The translations under genes and the position numbers were made by a program. The notes beneath the pieces are model-generated. The model ran no database searches and was not told the origin of the DNA. It saw only the letters and a list, made by a program, of their open reading frames with translations. Of a stretch of DNA of 64,000 nucleotides, positions 35,262-43,742 are shown in pieces (the stretch's first letter is position 1; the number at the start of each line of letters is the position of its first letter). Source of the stretch: Halorubrum salinarum (GTDB lineage Archaea > Halobacteriota > Halobacteria > Halobacteriales > Haloferacaceae); the NCBI RefSeq assembly GCF_013267195.1, contig NZ_CP053941.1, forward strand, positions 806,001-870,000, in the 5' to 3' direction.

Positions 35262-35279
35262 TTCACGTCATATAAGTAG
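35262..35279 (+). promoter_or_regulatory. TATA promoter of mtnP
   Basis: TCATATAAGTAG places TATAA about 27 nt upstream of the ATG at 35300, the leaderless haloarchaeal arrangement. Confidence 0.65.
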
Positions 35280-35299
35280 CGAGCGGGCGCACTCCGGGT

Positions 35300-36166
35300 A
35301 TGGGCACCATCGGATTCATCGGCGGCAGCGGCATCTACGAGGCGCTCCCGCTCAACGACGTGCGCGAGGTCGAGTTCGACACGCCGTACGGCGAGCCGAG
35401 CGACGCGGTGACGATCGGCGAGTTCGGCGACACGGGCCGCGAGGTGGCGTTCCTCCCGCGCCACGGCTCGAACCACGGCGTCTCGCCGACCGACCTCCCG
35501 TACCGCGCCAACATGTACGCGCTGAAGCAGGCCGGCGTCACGCACATCTTCGCGTCCAACGCGGTCGGGAGCCTGAAAGAGGAGCTGGAGCCGGGGACGC
35601 TCGTCGTCCCGGACCAGATCTACGACCGGACGAAACACCGGGACCTCTCCTTCTACGGCGACGGCGTCGTCGTCCACCAGCCGTTCGCGGACCCGTACAG
35701 CCCGGAGCTCGTCGACCACCTCACCGAGGCCGCGGAGTCGGCCGCGCCCGAAGATACAGGCGTGGTGAAGGGCGGCACCTACGTCTGTATCGAGGGGCCG
35801 CAGTACTCGACGCGCGCGGAGTCGGAGTTCTACAAGTCGCAGGGCTGGGACCTGGTCGGCATGACCGCGATCCCGGAGGCGAAGCTGGCCCGGGAGGCCG
35901 AGATCGCGTACGCGACGATCGCCGGCGTCACCGACTACGACGTCTGGAAGGCGGACAGCGAAGTGACGCTCGAAGAGGTCTTAGAGAACGCCGAGAAGAA
36001 CCAGAAGGCGATCAAGGCCGCCGTCGAGGAGGCCGTGCGGACGCTCCCCGAGGACCTGGAGTGCGAGGCGCACACCGCGCTCGAAGGCACCGTCAACACG
36101 CCGACGGAGGCGATCCCGGAGGAGACGAAGGAGCGCGTCGAGCCGCTGCTGGGCGACTACCTGTAA
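35300..36166 (+). CDS. mtnP: S-methyl-5'-thioadenosine phosphorylase
   Basis: A 288-residue PNP/MTAP-family enzyme that phosphorolyses methylthioadenosine to adenine and methylthioribose-1-phosphate. Motifs: IGFIGGSGIYE at the start, LPRHGSNHGVSPTDLPYRAN (phosphate and base site) near 53-72, CIEGPQYSTRAES near 163-175 and LVGMTAIPEAKLAREAEIAY, the MTAP-specific nucleoside site. Length is normal. Confidence 0.93.
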   Translation: MGTIGFIGGSGIYEALPLNDVREVEFDTPYGEPSDAVTIGEFGDTGREVAFLPRHGSNHGVSPTDLPYRANMYALKQAGVTHIFASNAVGSLKEELEPGTLVVPDQIYDRTKHRDLSFYGDGVVVHQPFADPYSPELVDHLTEAAESAAPEDTGVVKGGTYVCIEGPQYSTRAESEFYKSQGWDLVGMTAIPEAKLAREAEIAYATIAGVTDYDVWKADSEVTLEEVLENAEKNQKAIKAAVEEAVRTLPEDLECEAHTALEGTVNTPTEAIPEETKERVEPLLGDYL

Positions 36167-36220
36167 GACACCGGCCGCGGGGCGTGTCACACGCGTCGGT
36201 TCGGTCCCGGTCCGACCGAG

Positions 36221-37225
36221 TCAGTCCGCGATCGCTTCCGACTCGCCGGTCATCGCCGCCGGGTCCTTCACCCACAGGTCGCCGAACAGGTCGTCCTGCT
36301 GGAGCCGGACCGAGCCGCGGTGGGCCATGAACAGCAGCGCGAGGTACGTCATGAACGGGCGGCCGCCTGCCGTCTCGATCTCCGCGAACAGCACCTCCGT
36401 GCGCCCGCGGTCGAAGTGGGTGCGGAGGGTGTTGTCGATCTCCACGATCACCTCCTCGATGTCCTCGTCGTGGGTGCGGTCGGTCGCCTCCCCTGCGGTC
36501 GGCTCTCCGTCCTGGCGGAACTCGTCGCCGGCGTGGTAATCGAGCGTCTGCGTGCCTCTGGCGTGGCCGTGCGGCGACTCGGAGGTGTCGTACTCGCGGG
36601 AGTCCTTCCACCAGGAGCCGCGTTCGGCCTCGCGCAGCTCGCGGACCAGCTCGTCGAGCGTCTCCGGCGACCCCCGGGTGTTCTTGCGGTCGAGCCGGCG
36701 GTCTATCTCGGCTTCGAGCTTGTCGACGGGGTCGAACCCGTCCGCGGCCGGGTCGGGCGCGCCGCCCTCCATCGCGGCCTCCCACGGCTCCGGCTCGGGC
36801 TCCTCGTCCTCGTCGTCGTCCGCCAGCATGCCGTCGCTTTTCATCCGGAGCAGGACGCTGGCGTAGAACAGCGCCCGCCCCGTCGTCCGGAGGTCCGTCT
36901 CGTCGAGCTTCTCCAGGAAGGCGTCCGTCACCTGGACGATGTCGATGTCCCACGGCTCGATCTCGCCCTCCTCGGCCAGTTGGACGAGCAGCTCGACGGG
37001 CTCGACCTCGTCCTCGTCCGTCTCGTCCGGGGGCGAGATGTCGGTCACGTCCGCTTCGGGATCGGTCCCCGACGACTCGGGTTCGTCGGACGGCTCGGAA
37101 CTGTCGGACGGGTCGGAACCGGCGTCCGACGCGGCCCCGTCGCCGCCCGGGGCGTCGTCAGCGAACGGGTCGGCGCCGTTGCGCTCGCTCGTCAGGTCGA
37201 GATCGGGGACACCGTCGTCAGTCAT
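36221..37225 (-). CDS. scpA: Segregation and condensation protein A (kleisin)
   Basis: A 334-residue kleisin that bridges the SMC heads. An acidic disordered head (~75 residues) precedes the core PVELLVQLAEEGEIEPWDID followed by DAFLEKLDETDLRTTGRALF, the SMC-neck-binding region of ScpA. The C-terminal winged helix (LFAEIETAGGRPFMTYLALL) binds the SMC cap. Its ATG overlaps the smc stop by eight bases, showing co-translation. No scpB is present in the window. Confidence 0.92.
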   Translation of the reverse strand: MTDDGVPDLDLTSERNGADPFADDAPGGDGAASDAGSDPSDSSEPSDEPESSGTDPEADVTDISPPDETDEDEVEPVELLVQLAEEGEIEPWDIDIVQVTDAFLEKLDETDLRTTGRALFYASVLLRMKSDGMLADDDEDEEPEPEPWEAAMEGGAPDPAADGFDPVDKLEAEIDRRLDRKNTRGSPETLDELVRELREAERGSWWKDSREYDTSESPHGHARGTQTLDYHAGDEFRQDGEPTAGEATDRTHDEDIEEVIVEIDNTLRTHFDRGRTEVLFAEIETAGGRPFMTYLALLFMAHRGSVRLQQDDLFGDLWVKDPAAMTGESEAIAD

Positions 37226-40200
37226 CCGCGCTCACCTCCTCCTCGTCCGCGTCGTCGCCGAACTGCATCCCGGTCACCGCCGAGAGGTTGTCGCCCTGCA
37301 TCGTGACGCCGATGGCGCGGTCGGAGCGCTCCAACAGCGCCGAGCGGTGGCCGACGACGACGAACTGGGCGTCCTCGGCCAGCTCCTCGATCATCTCGCC
37401 GACGCGCTCGGCGTTGACCGCGTCGAGGAAGGCGTCGATCTCGTCGAGCGCGTAGAACGGCGCGGGGTTGTGCCGCTGGACGGCGAAGATGAAGGATAAG
37501 GCGGTCAGCGACTTCTCCCCGCCGCTCATCGCGTCGAGCCGCTGGACCGGCTTGTCCGCGGGCTGGGCCTTCATCGTTAACCCCTCCTCGAAGGGGTCCT
37601 CGGGGTTCTCCAAGACGAGCTCCCCCGTCCCGGCCGAGAGCCGCGCGAAGATGTCCCGGAAGTGGTCGTTGATCGACTCGAACGTCTGCATGAACGTCTC
37701 CTTCTTGGCCGCCTCGTACCCCTCGATCCGCTCCTCGATGGCGTCGCGCTCCTCGACGAGCACGTCCCGGCGCTCCTGGAGCTCGTCGAGCGCCGCCTGA
37801 ACCTCGTCGTACTCGTCTATCGCGAGCATGTTCACGGGCTCTAACGCCTCCATCTCCGCCTCAAGCTCCTCGATCCGCGACTCCACCTCGTCGAGGTCGG
37901 GGATCTCGTCGGCGTCGTACTCGCCGACCTGCGACTCCAGCTCGTCGATCTCCCACTCCAAGCGGTCGCGGCGGTCCGTGAGGTCCGACAGGTCCGACTC
38001 CGCCTCGGAGACGAGCGAGCGCTGCTCGTCGCGCTTCCGGGTCGCCTCGCGGATCTCCTCGCGGAGCTCCTCGCGCTCTTCTTTCAGCTCCGTGAGCTCC
38101 GCTTCGAGGTCGGCGATCGCCTCCTTCTTTTCGGCCAGCTCGGCCTCCTTCTCCTCGATCGCGGCCTCGTGGTCGGCGATCGCCTCCTCGGCCTCCGCCT
38201 TCGCGTTCTGCGCCTCCTCGACGTCGTCGTGGAGGCCGTCCACGGCGTCCTCGGCGTACCCCTTCTCCAGCTCCAGCTCGTTGATCCGCCCGTCGAACGA
38301 GTCCATCCGGTCTTCGAGGTCGCCGATCTCCGCGCGGATCTCGTCGGCGCGCTCGGAGAGCTCCGGGATCTTCGAGTCGGCGAGCTCGGCCTCGATCTCC
38401 GATATCTCGGCTTCGAGCTCGTCGATCGCCGCGTCCGTCTCCGCGAGCTCCTCGTCTAACGCCGTCATCTGCTCGTCGACGGACTCGCGTTCCGCCTCCA
38501 GCTCCTCGAGCTCGTCTTCGAGATCTTCGATCCGGGCTTCCGCCTCGGCGAGGTCGTCCTCGGCGCGCTCGACGTCCGCCTCCAGCGACCGCACGCGCTC
38601 GGCCGCGTCGGCCTTCCGGTCGCGCGCGTCCGCGATGTCGTCGTCGAGCGTGTCGATCTCCGACTGGACCGACTGCCGCTCGTCTTCGAGCTCGGAGATC
38701 TCCGTCGCGAGCCGCTCCAGCTTGCCGCCGCCGGACTTCGTGAACGAGTAGCGGGAGCCGCCGCCGGAGCCGCCGGTCATCGCGCCCGACTTCTCGACGA
38801 GGTCGCCGTCGAGGGTGACCATCCGGTAGTCGCCCATCAGGTCGCGGGCGGTCGCCATGTCCTCGACGACGAGCGTCGAGCCGAGCACGTACGAGAAGAT
38901 CGACTCGTACTCCGCGTCGTAGTCGACGAGGTTGCGCGCGAAGTCGACGACGCCCGGCACCGACGGCTTCCGCGGGAGGCTCCGGTCGTCCATCTTCGTG
39001 ATCGGGAGGAACGTCGCCCGCCCCGCGTTGCGCCGTTTCAGGTAGTCGATACACGTCGATCCGACGCCGTCGTCGTCGACGACGACGTTCGCCAGCCGCC
39101 CGCCGGCGGCGGTCTCGCAGGCCTCGGCGTACTCGGCCGCGACCGAGCCGAGCTCGCCGACCGCGCCGTGGACGCCGTCGATGCCGCCGTTCTTCACCTC
39201 GGTGACCGCCCGCGGCCAGGAGGCGTCGCCGCGCTCGTCGGCGGCCGCCTCCAGCTTGGCGTACTCGTTCTGCTTCTCCCGGAGGGTGTCTTCGATCTCC
39301 CCCAGTCGCTCCTCCTTCTCGGCCTTCTCGGCGAACAGGTCCGCGACCGCGTCCTCGATGGTCGCCTCGTTCTTCTCGGCCTTGTCGAGCTCGCCTTTCA
39401 GCTCGGAGATCCGCGCCTTGTGCTCCGGGATCGACTCGCGGGCCTCTTCTAGCTCCTCGCGGGCCTCGCTCACCGCGTTCGAGCGGCGGCGCGCCTCGTC
39501 GAGCAGCCGGTCCTTCTCGCGTTGCGTCTCGTTTTTCTCCTCGCGGAGCGACTCGATCGCCTCCTTCTTCTCCGCCAGCTCGGCCTTCAGCTCGTCGAAC
39601 TCCGTGTCGGCGCCCTCGATCTCGGCCTCGACGTCCGCGAGCTCGGACCGCTTCGTCGCCAGCTCCGACTTCACCGACGCCTTCTCCACCTTCGTCTCGC
39701 GGATCTCGGCGTCGAGCTCCTCGATCTTCTCCTCCTTCCGGTCGATCTGGACGAACGCCTGCCGGCGGTCGTTCTCCGCCGACTCGGCGCGGGACTCGGC
39801 CGACTCGATCCGGTCTTCCAGCCGCGAGACCTCGCCTTTGATCTCTTCGATCTCCGAGCGGATCTCGATCTGTTCCTCCTCGCCTTTCGTCTCGATCTCG
39901 TGGTTGAGGTCCGCGAGGTCCTCTTCGAGGCGGGTGAGCTTCCCCTGCCTGGCGTCGAGCTCCTCGCGGAGCTCGGCGAGGTCGGTCTCCGCCGCGTCGA
40001 TGTCGCCCTCCACGTCCGCGAGCGCCTCGCGCTTCTCTTCGAGCTCCGAGGCCTTCCGGAACCCGCGGTACTCCTCAAGCTCCTCGCGGAGCTCCTGGTA
40101 CTGGAGGGCGGTCTCGCGCTCGTCGGCGAGCTGGTCGAGCCGGTCCTCCTTCTCGCCGATGCGGAGGTCGGCCTCGCCGATCCGGTCTTCGACCGTGTCC

Positions 40201-40802
40201 AGCTCCTCGTAGGCGGCCTCCTTCTTCTCGTCGAACTCCGCGACGCCCGCGATCTCGTCGACGATCCCCCGCCGCTGGTAGGGGGTCATGTTGATGATCT
40301 CCGTGACGTCGCCCTGCATCACCACGTTGTACCCCTCCGGCGTCACGCCCGCGCTCGCGAGCAGGTCCTGGACGTCCGAGAGGTTCACCGACCGCCCGTT
40401 GAGGTAGTAGTACGAGTAGTAGTTGTCCTCGGTCTCCTTCACCCGTCGTTTGATCGTGATCTCGGAGACGTCGCCGACGTTCTCCGTGCCGGCCGCGGAG
40501 ACGACCTGCGAGCGGTCGAGGGTGCCGTCCTCGTTGGAGAGCACGACCGTGACGGAGGCCTCGTTCGGGCCGTCCGCGGCCTCGCCGTCGTCGTGACCGG
40601 GGTTGTAGATGAGGTCGGTGAGCTTCTTGGCGCGGATCCCGCGGGTCCGGGCGAGGCCGAGCGCGAACAGCACGCCGTCGATGATGTTCGACTTCCCGGA
40701 GCCGTTCGGACCGGTGACGACGGTGAAGTCCTCGTAGAAGGGGATCCGCGTCGTACGCCCGAAGCTCTTGAACCCGTCCAGAACGACTTCAGTGATGTGC
40801 AT
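37218..40802 (-). CDS. smc: Chromosome segregation SMC ATPase
   Basis: A 1194-residue SMC protein of normal length. Walker A is TGPNGSGKSNIIDGVLFALG (30-49), the signature is MSGGEKSLTALSF near 1105, and Walker B is FYALDEIDAFLD. Long coiled coils (about 170-500 and 690-1030) flank the hinge (about 520-680; VHGAVGELGSVAAEYAEACE). SMC dimers compact and segregate the chromosome together with ScpA. It lies between a small coiled-coil protein gene (18 nt upstream) and scpA. Confidence 0.96.
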   Translation of the reverse strand: MHITEVVLDGFKSFGRTTRIPFYEDFTVVTGPNGSGKSNIIDGVLFALGLARTRGIRAKKLTDLIYNPGHDDGEAADGPNEASVTVVLSNEDGTLDRSQVVSAAGTENVGDVSEITIKRRVKETEDNYYSYYYLNGRSVNLSDVQDLLASAGVTPEGYNVVMQGDVTEIINMTPYQRRGIVDEIAGVAEFDEKKEAAYEELDTVEDRIGEADLRIGEKEDRLDQLADERETALQYQELREELEEYRGFRKASELEEKREALADVEGDIDAAETDLAELREELDARQGKLTRLEEDLADLNHEIETKGEEEQIEIRSEIEEIKGEVSRLEDRIESAESRAESAENDRRQAFVQIDRKEEKIEELDAEIRETKVEKASVKSELATKRSELADVEAEIEGADTEFDELKAELAEKKEAIESLREEKNETQREKDRLLDEARRRSNAVSEAREELEEARESIPEHKARISELKGELDKAEKNEATIEDAVADLFAEKAEKEERLGEIEDTLREKQNEYAKLEAAADERGDASWPRAVTEVKNGGIDGVHGAVGELGSVAAEYAEACETAAGGRLANVVVDDDGVGSTCIDYLKRRNAGRATFLPITKMDDRSLPRKPSVPGVVDFARNLVDYDAEYESIFSYVLGSTLVVEDMATARDLMGDYRMVTLDGDLVEKSGAMTGGSGGGSRYSFTKSGGGKLERLATEISELEDERQSVQSEIDTLDDDIADARDRKADAAERVRSLEADVERAEDDLAEAEARIEDLEDELEELEAERESVDEQMTALDEELAETDAAIDELEAEISEIEAELADSKIPELSERADEIRAEIGDLEDRMDSFDGRINELELEKGYAEDAVDGLHDDVEEAQNAKAEAEEAIADHEAAIEEKEAELAEKKEAIADLEAELTELKEEREELREEIREATRKRDEQRSLVSEAESDLSDLTDRRDRLEWEIDELESQVGEYDADEIPDLDEVESRIEELEAEMEALEPVNMLAIDEYDEVQAALDELQERRDVLVEERDAIEERIEGYEAAKKETFMQTFESINDHFRDIFARLSAGTGELVLENPEDPFEEGLTMKAQPADKPVQRLDAMSGGEKSLTALSFIFAVQRHNPAPFYALDEIDAFLDAVNAERVGEMIEELAEDAQFVVVGHRSALLERSDRAIGVTMQGDNLSAVTGMQFGDDADEEEVSADD

Positions 40803-40820
40803 GGGGTCGGAGGCGACCGC

Positions 40821-41267
40821 TTACGCGACGATGATGTCGTCGCCTTCGCTCGACTCGCCCTCGTCGTCCTCGGCGCTCTCCTCGGCGTCGGGAGTCGTCG
40901 CCGACTGCTCCGGGACGATGACGTCGTCTCCCTCGGCCGCGTCGGCGGCCGCCTCGTCCGCGCCGTCGGACGACTCCTCGACGGACTCGAAGACGTCGAC
41001 GTGGTCGTCGGAGTGCGTCGTCCGCTCGCCGCCGGCCGCGGCCTGCGCGGCGTCGTCGGCCGCTGGCTCGTCGTCCGGCGCGTCGCCGGCCGCGCTCGCC
41101 TCGGAGCCGGCCGCCGCGCCCGCGGCGTCGGCCTCGACCGCGACCGACCGCTCGTCTTCCAGCTGTCGGACGCGCTCTTTCATCTCGACGAGCTCCTCGG
41201 TGAGCCCGTTGACCGCCGCCTGTAGCTCCGCGACCTGCCGTTCGAGGTCCTCGACGCGGTTACTCAT
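40821..41267 (-). CDS. Acidic coiled-coil protein upstream of smc (DUF7518-like)
   Basis: A 148-residue protein from ATG 41267. The first ~40 residues form a strong heptad coiled coil (MSNRVEDLERQVAELQAAVN, then GLTEELVEMKERVRQLEDE). The rest is an extremely acidic, Ala/Ser-rich disordered tail ending DDIIVA, with an internal near-repeat DDVIVPEQ/DDIIVA. It begins the smc-scpA operon, from a TATA at 41294-41300. A protein of this kind accompanies smc in haloarchaea; a role as SMC partner or regulator is inference. Confidence 0.75.
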   Translation of the reverse strand: MSNRVEDLERQVAELQAAVNGLTEELVEMKERVRQLEDERSVAVEADAAGAAAGSEASAAGDAPDDEPAADDAAQAAAGGERTTHSDDHVDVFESVEESSDGADEAAADAAEGDDVIVPEQSATTPDAEESAEDDEGESSEGDDIIVA

Positions 41268-41445
41268 ATACACACGCATGCTCGCGCGACGCGTATAAAT
41301 CTGCGTCAGACACACGTGTGACCAAATCACACGATTCGGCGGGCGGTCGCCCGATTCGGCCGGCGAGCGGCGAACGTTTCGGCGCCGTGAAACGTGTCAG
41401 ACGCCGGGGGAAGATACTTGTACTGACCGGAGATACACGTTCGGT
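41268..41445. promoter_or_regulatory. Shared divergent promoter region of the smc operon and cdrL
   Basis: 178 bp. Leftward TATA: GTATAAAT (41293-41300), ~30 nt from the coiled-coil gene's ATG. Rightward TATA-like GATACTT (41413-41419), ~30 nt before the cdrL ATG. No GTAAGAC heptamers are present here. Confidence 0.65.
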
Positions 41446-42045
41446 ATGAGCAAGATCACCTTCCGGGCGGACGACGACCTCGTCGACCGGCTGGAAGCGT
41501 GTGACGCCTCCAAGAGCGAGGTGATGCGGGAGGCGCTCCGGACCCACCTCGACGGGACGGGAGACGAGTCCGACGCGTCGGACGCGTCGGCCGGGAGCGT
41601 CGACGACGCCCTCGCGGACCGCGTCGACGACCTGATCGCGGAGCGGCTCGACGCCGCGCTCGACGAGCGGCTCGGTCCGGCCGGCGGCGCCCCGTCCCCG
41701 GCGTACGCGGCCGGGAACCCGGGCGACATCAACGTAAACGTCACCCTCGACGCGCCGAGCGCCGAGTCCGACGACCGTGACGACGACGTGCGTGTGACGC
41801 GTGAGACGGCCGGCGACGCGGAGCCGGCGGCGCGTAAGACGGACCCGGGCGCGAAGACGCGCGAGAACGCCTGCGGCGGCTGCGGAGAGGTCGTCCCGTC
41901 CGAACACGTGTACTGTCCGAACTGCGGCGAAAAGCAGTCACACAGGGCCTTCTGCGAGTGCGGCGACGAGCTCCGGACCGACTGGGCGTTCTGCCCCGGG
42001 TGCGGGCGTCGGACGCCGGCGGCGGACGTGTTGAAGGATCAGTAG
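41446..42045 (+). CDS. cdrL: CdrL, RHH regulator with zinc ribbons
   Basis: A 199-residue regulator. An N-terminal ribbon-helix-helix (MSKITFRADDDLVDRLEACD, then KSEVMREALRTHLDG) is followed by an acidic linker and a double zinc ribbon at about 142-190 (CGGCGE...CPNCGE and CECGDE...CPGCGR). In Halobacterium and Haloferax the 'long' regulator CdrL is encoded beside cdrS-ftsZ2 and binds that promoter. Position, length and domain order fit. All zinc ligands are present. Start ATG 41446 has a TATA-like element at -30. Confidence 0.85.
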   Translation: MSKITFRADDDLVDRLEACDASKSEVMREALRTHLDGTGDESDASDASAGSVDDALADRVDDLIAERLDAALDERLGPAGGAPSPAYAAGNPGDINVNVTLDAPSAESDDRDDDVRVTRETAGDAEPAARKTDPGAKTRENACGGCGEVVPSEHVYCPNCGEKQSHRAFCECGDELRTDWAFCPGCGRRTPAADVLKDQ

Positions 42046-42259
42046 CCGGCGTAAGACCCCGCGCATACGCCGCGGCCCGCTCACCGCTAGTTTGTCTTAC
42101 AACCTCCGATAGTTTTATAATGGTAGCCTCGGAGGTACGAGTTGCGTAAGACGGTCGTCTTACAGCGTGCGTCCGGGCGGGGTGATACCCCGGTTTCGGG
42201 CGGTCTCTCGCTGTAAGACACACGCGTCGCGTGGTCGCCGTCTTACCGGGGGAATACCA
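42046..42259 (+). promoter_or_regulatory. cdrS-ftsZ2 control region with six GTAAGAC/GTCTTAC heptamers
   Basis: Heptamers: GTAAGAC at 42051-42057, GTCTTAC 42094-42100, GTAAGAC 42146-42152, GTCTTAC 42157-42163, GTAAGAC 42213-42219, GTCTTAC 42240-42246. They alternate in orientation, giving three inverted pairs with spacers of 36, 4 and 20 bp. A TATA box TTTTATAA (42113-42120) lies between the first two pairs and is bracketed by ACCTCCGA (42102-42109)/TCGGAGGT (42129-42136). RHH dimers bind short inverted sites, so this is a likely CdrL and/or CdrS operator array. Binding itself is inferred. Confidence 0.75.
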
Positions 42260-42439
42260 ATGGAGCGTGTGACACTACGAATCCCGAAACAGCAGATCGA
42301 CGAGGTCGAACAGATGGTGGAGACGGGCGAGTTCCCGAACCGGAGCGAGGCGATCCGGTCGGCCGTCCGCGACATGTTGAACGAACAGGACGGCGAGCGC
42401 GACGAGCGCGGCCGCAACCGCAACTGGGCGAAGGTGTAA
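42260..42439 (+). CDS. cdrS: CdrS, RHH regulator of cell division
   Basis: A 59-residue ribbon-helix-helix protein ([20 protein letters not shown], then [17 protein letters not shown]), the whole being one RHH fold plus a basic tail. CdrS is co-transcribed with ftsZ2 and controls division genes in haloarchaea. The ftsZ2 ATG follows four nucleotides after its stop. Complete, typical length. Confidence 0.93.
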   Translation: MERVTLRIPKQQIDEVEQMVETGEFPNRSEAIRSAVRDMLNEQDGERDERGRNRNWAKV

Positions 42440-42443
42440 ACTG

Positions 42444-43679
42444 ATGCAAGATCTCGTTCAGGACGCCCTCGACAACGCGGAAGCGGAGAAGCGCGACATG
42501 GACGTCGACATGGACGACGACGAGTTCGGGGACCCCCGAATCGTCATCGTCGGTGCCGGCGGCGCCGGGAACAACACGGTCAACCGGCTGTACAACATCG
42601 GCGTCGACGGCGCCGACACCGTCGCCATCAACACGGACAAACAGCACCTCAAGATGATCGAGGCCGACACCAAGATCCTCGTTGGCAAGTCGCTCACGCA
42701 GGGGCTCGGCGCCGGCGGCGACCCCAAGATGGGCGAGCGCGCCACCGAGATGGCTCAGGGCACGATCAAAGAGGTGCTCGGCGACGCCGACCTCGTCTTC
42801 GTCACCGCCGGCATGGGCGGCGGCACGGGCACCGGCGCGGCGCCGGTCGTCTCGAAGATCGCCAAAGAGCAGGGCGCCATCGTCGTCGGCATGGTCTCGA
42901 CGCCGTTCAACGTCGAGCGCGCCCGCACGGTGAAGGCAGAGGAGGGCCTCGAAGACCTCCGCAACGAGGCCGACTCGATCATCGTCCTCGACAACAACCG
43001 CCTGCTCGACTACGTCCCGAACCTGCCGATCGGGAAGGCGTTCTCCGTGATGGACCAGATCATCGCGGAGACGGTGAAGGGGATCTCGGAGACGATCACC
43101 CAGCCGAGCCTCATCAACCTCGACTACGCGGACATGTCGACGATCATGAACCAGGGCGGCGTGGCGGTCATGCTCGTCGGCGAGACGCAGGACAAGAACA
43201 AGACCCAAGAGGTGGTCAACGACGCGATGAACCACCCGCTCTTGGACGTCGACTACCGCGGCGCCTCGGGCGGGCTCGTCCACATCACGGGCGGCCCCGA
43301 CCTCACGCTGAAGGAGGCCGAGGGGATCGCGAACAACATCACCGAGCGGCTGGAGGCGAGCGCCAACGTGATCTGGGGCGCCCGCATCCAGGAGGAGTAC
43401 AAGGGCAAGGTGCGCGTCATGGCGATCATGACGGGCGTCCAGAGCGCGCAGGTGCTCGGCCCCTCCACACAGAAGCAGGCCGACAAGTCCCGCGCGGCCG
43501 TCAACGGCGAGGAGCTCAGCGACTCGCGCTCGCGCGCCGCCGAGGCGAACGGGAGCCCGGGCGCGGCGGGCGACAGGGGCGAAGCGGCGGTCTCCGGCGG
43601 CACCGACCGCGGCGCGTGGGAGTCCGACGGCGGCAGCGACCCCATCGAGAAGAACAACGGCCTCGACGTCATCCGCTGA
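42444..43679 (+). CDS. ftsZ2: Cell division GTPase FtsZ2
   Basis: A 411-residue tubulin-superfamily protein. The GTP site GGGTGTG is at 125-131, with [13 protein letters not shown] near 38-50 and [11 protein letters not shown] around the T7 loop. The opening [20 protein letters not shown] and the cdrS linkage identify the FtsZ2 paralogue, which drives constriction in haloarchaea. The last ~80 residues are a variable Gly/Ala/Asp-rich tail ending NNGLDVIR, probably the tether for partners. A T6 tract follows the gene. Confidence 0.95.
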   Translation: MQDLVQDALDNAEAEKRDMDVDMDDDEFGDPRIVIVGAGGAGNNTVNRLYNIGVDGADTVAINTDKQHLKMIEADTKILVGKSLTQGLGAGGDPKMGERATEMAQGTIKEVLGDADLVFVTAGMGGGTGTGAAPVVSKIAKEQGAIVVGMVSTPFNVERARTVKAEEGLEDLRNEADSIIVLDNNRLLDYVPNLPIGKAFSVMDQIIAETVKGISETITQPSLINLDYADMSTIMNQGGVAVMLVGETQDKNKTQEVVNDAMNHPLLDVDYRGASGGLVHITGGPDLTLKEAEGIANNITERLEASANVIWGARIQEEYKGKVRVMAIMTGVQSAQVLGPSTQKQADKSRAAVNGEELSDSRSRAAEANGSPGAAGDRGEAAVSGGTDRGAWESDGGSDPIEKNNGLDVIR

Positions 43680-43700
43680 GCCGAACCCCGGAGGACAGAC

Positions 43701-43716
43701 GGCTAACCGTTTTTTG
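43701..43716 (+). terminator. T-run terminator of cdrS-ftsZ2
   Basis: GGCTAACCGTTTTTTG with T6 at 43710-43715, 31 nt after the ftsZ2 stop; archaeal termination typically uses such T tracts. The convergent ncsA gene ends at 43743. Confidence 0.55.
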
Positions 43717-43742
43717 ATCCGCTTCGGAGAGGAGGCGTCCGT

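Noticed and set aside
39522-41225. Plus-strand frame opposite smc
   Set aside because: Shadow of the SMC coiled coil; it has no domain and the wrong composition.
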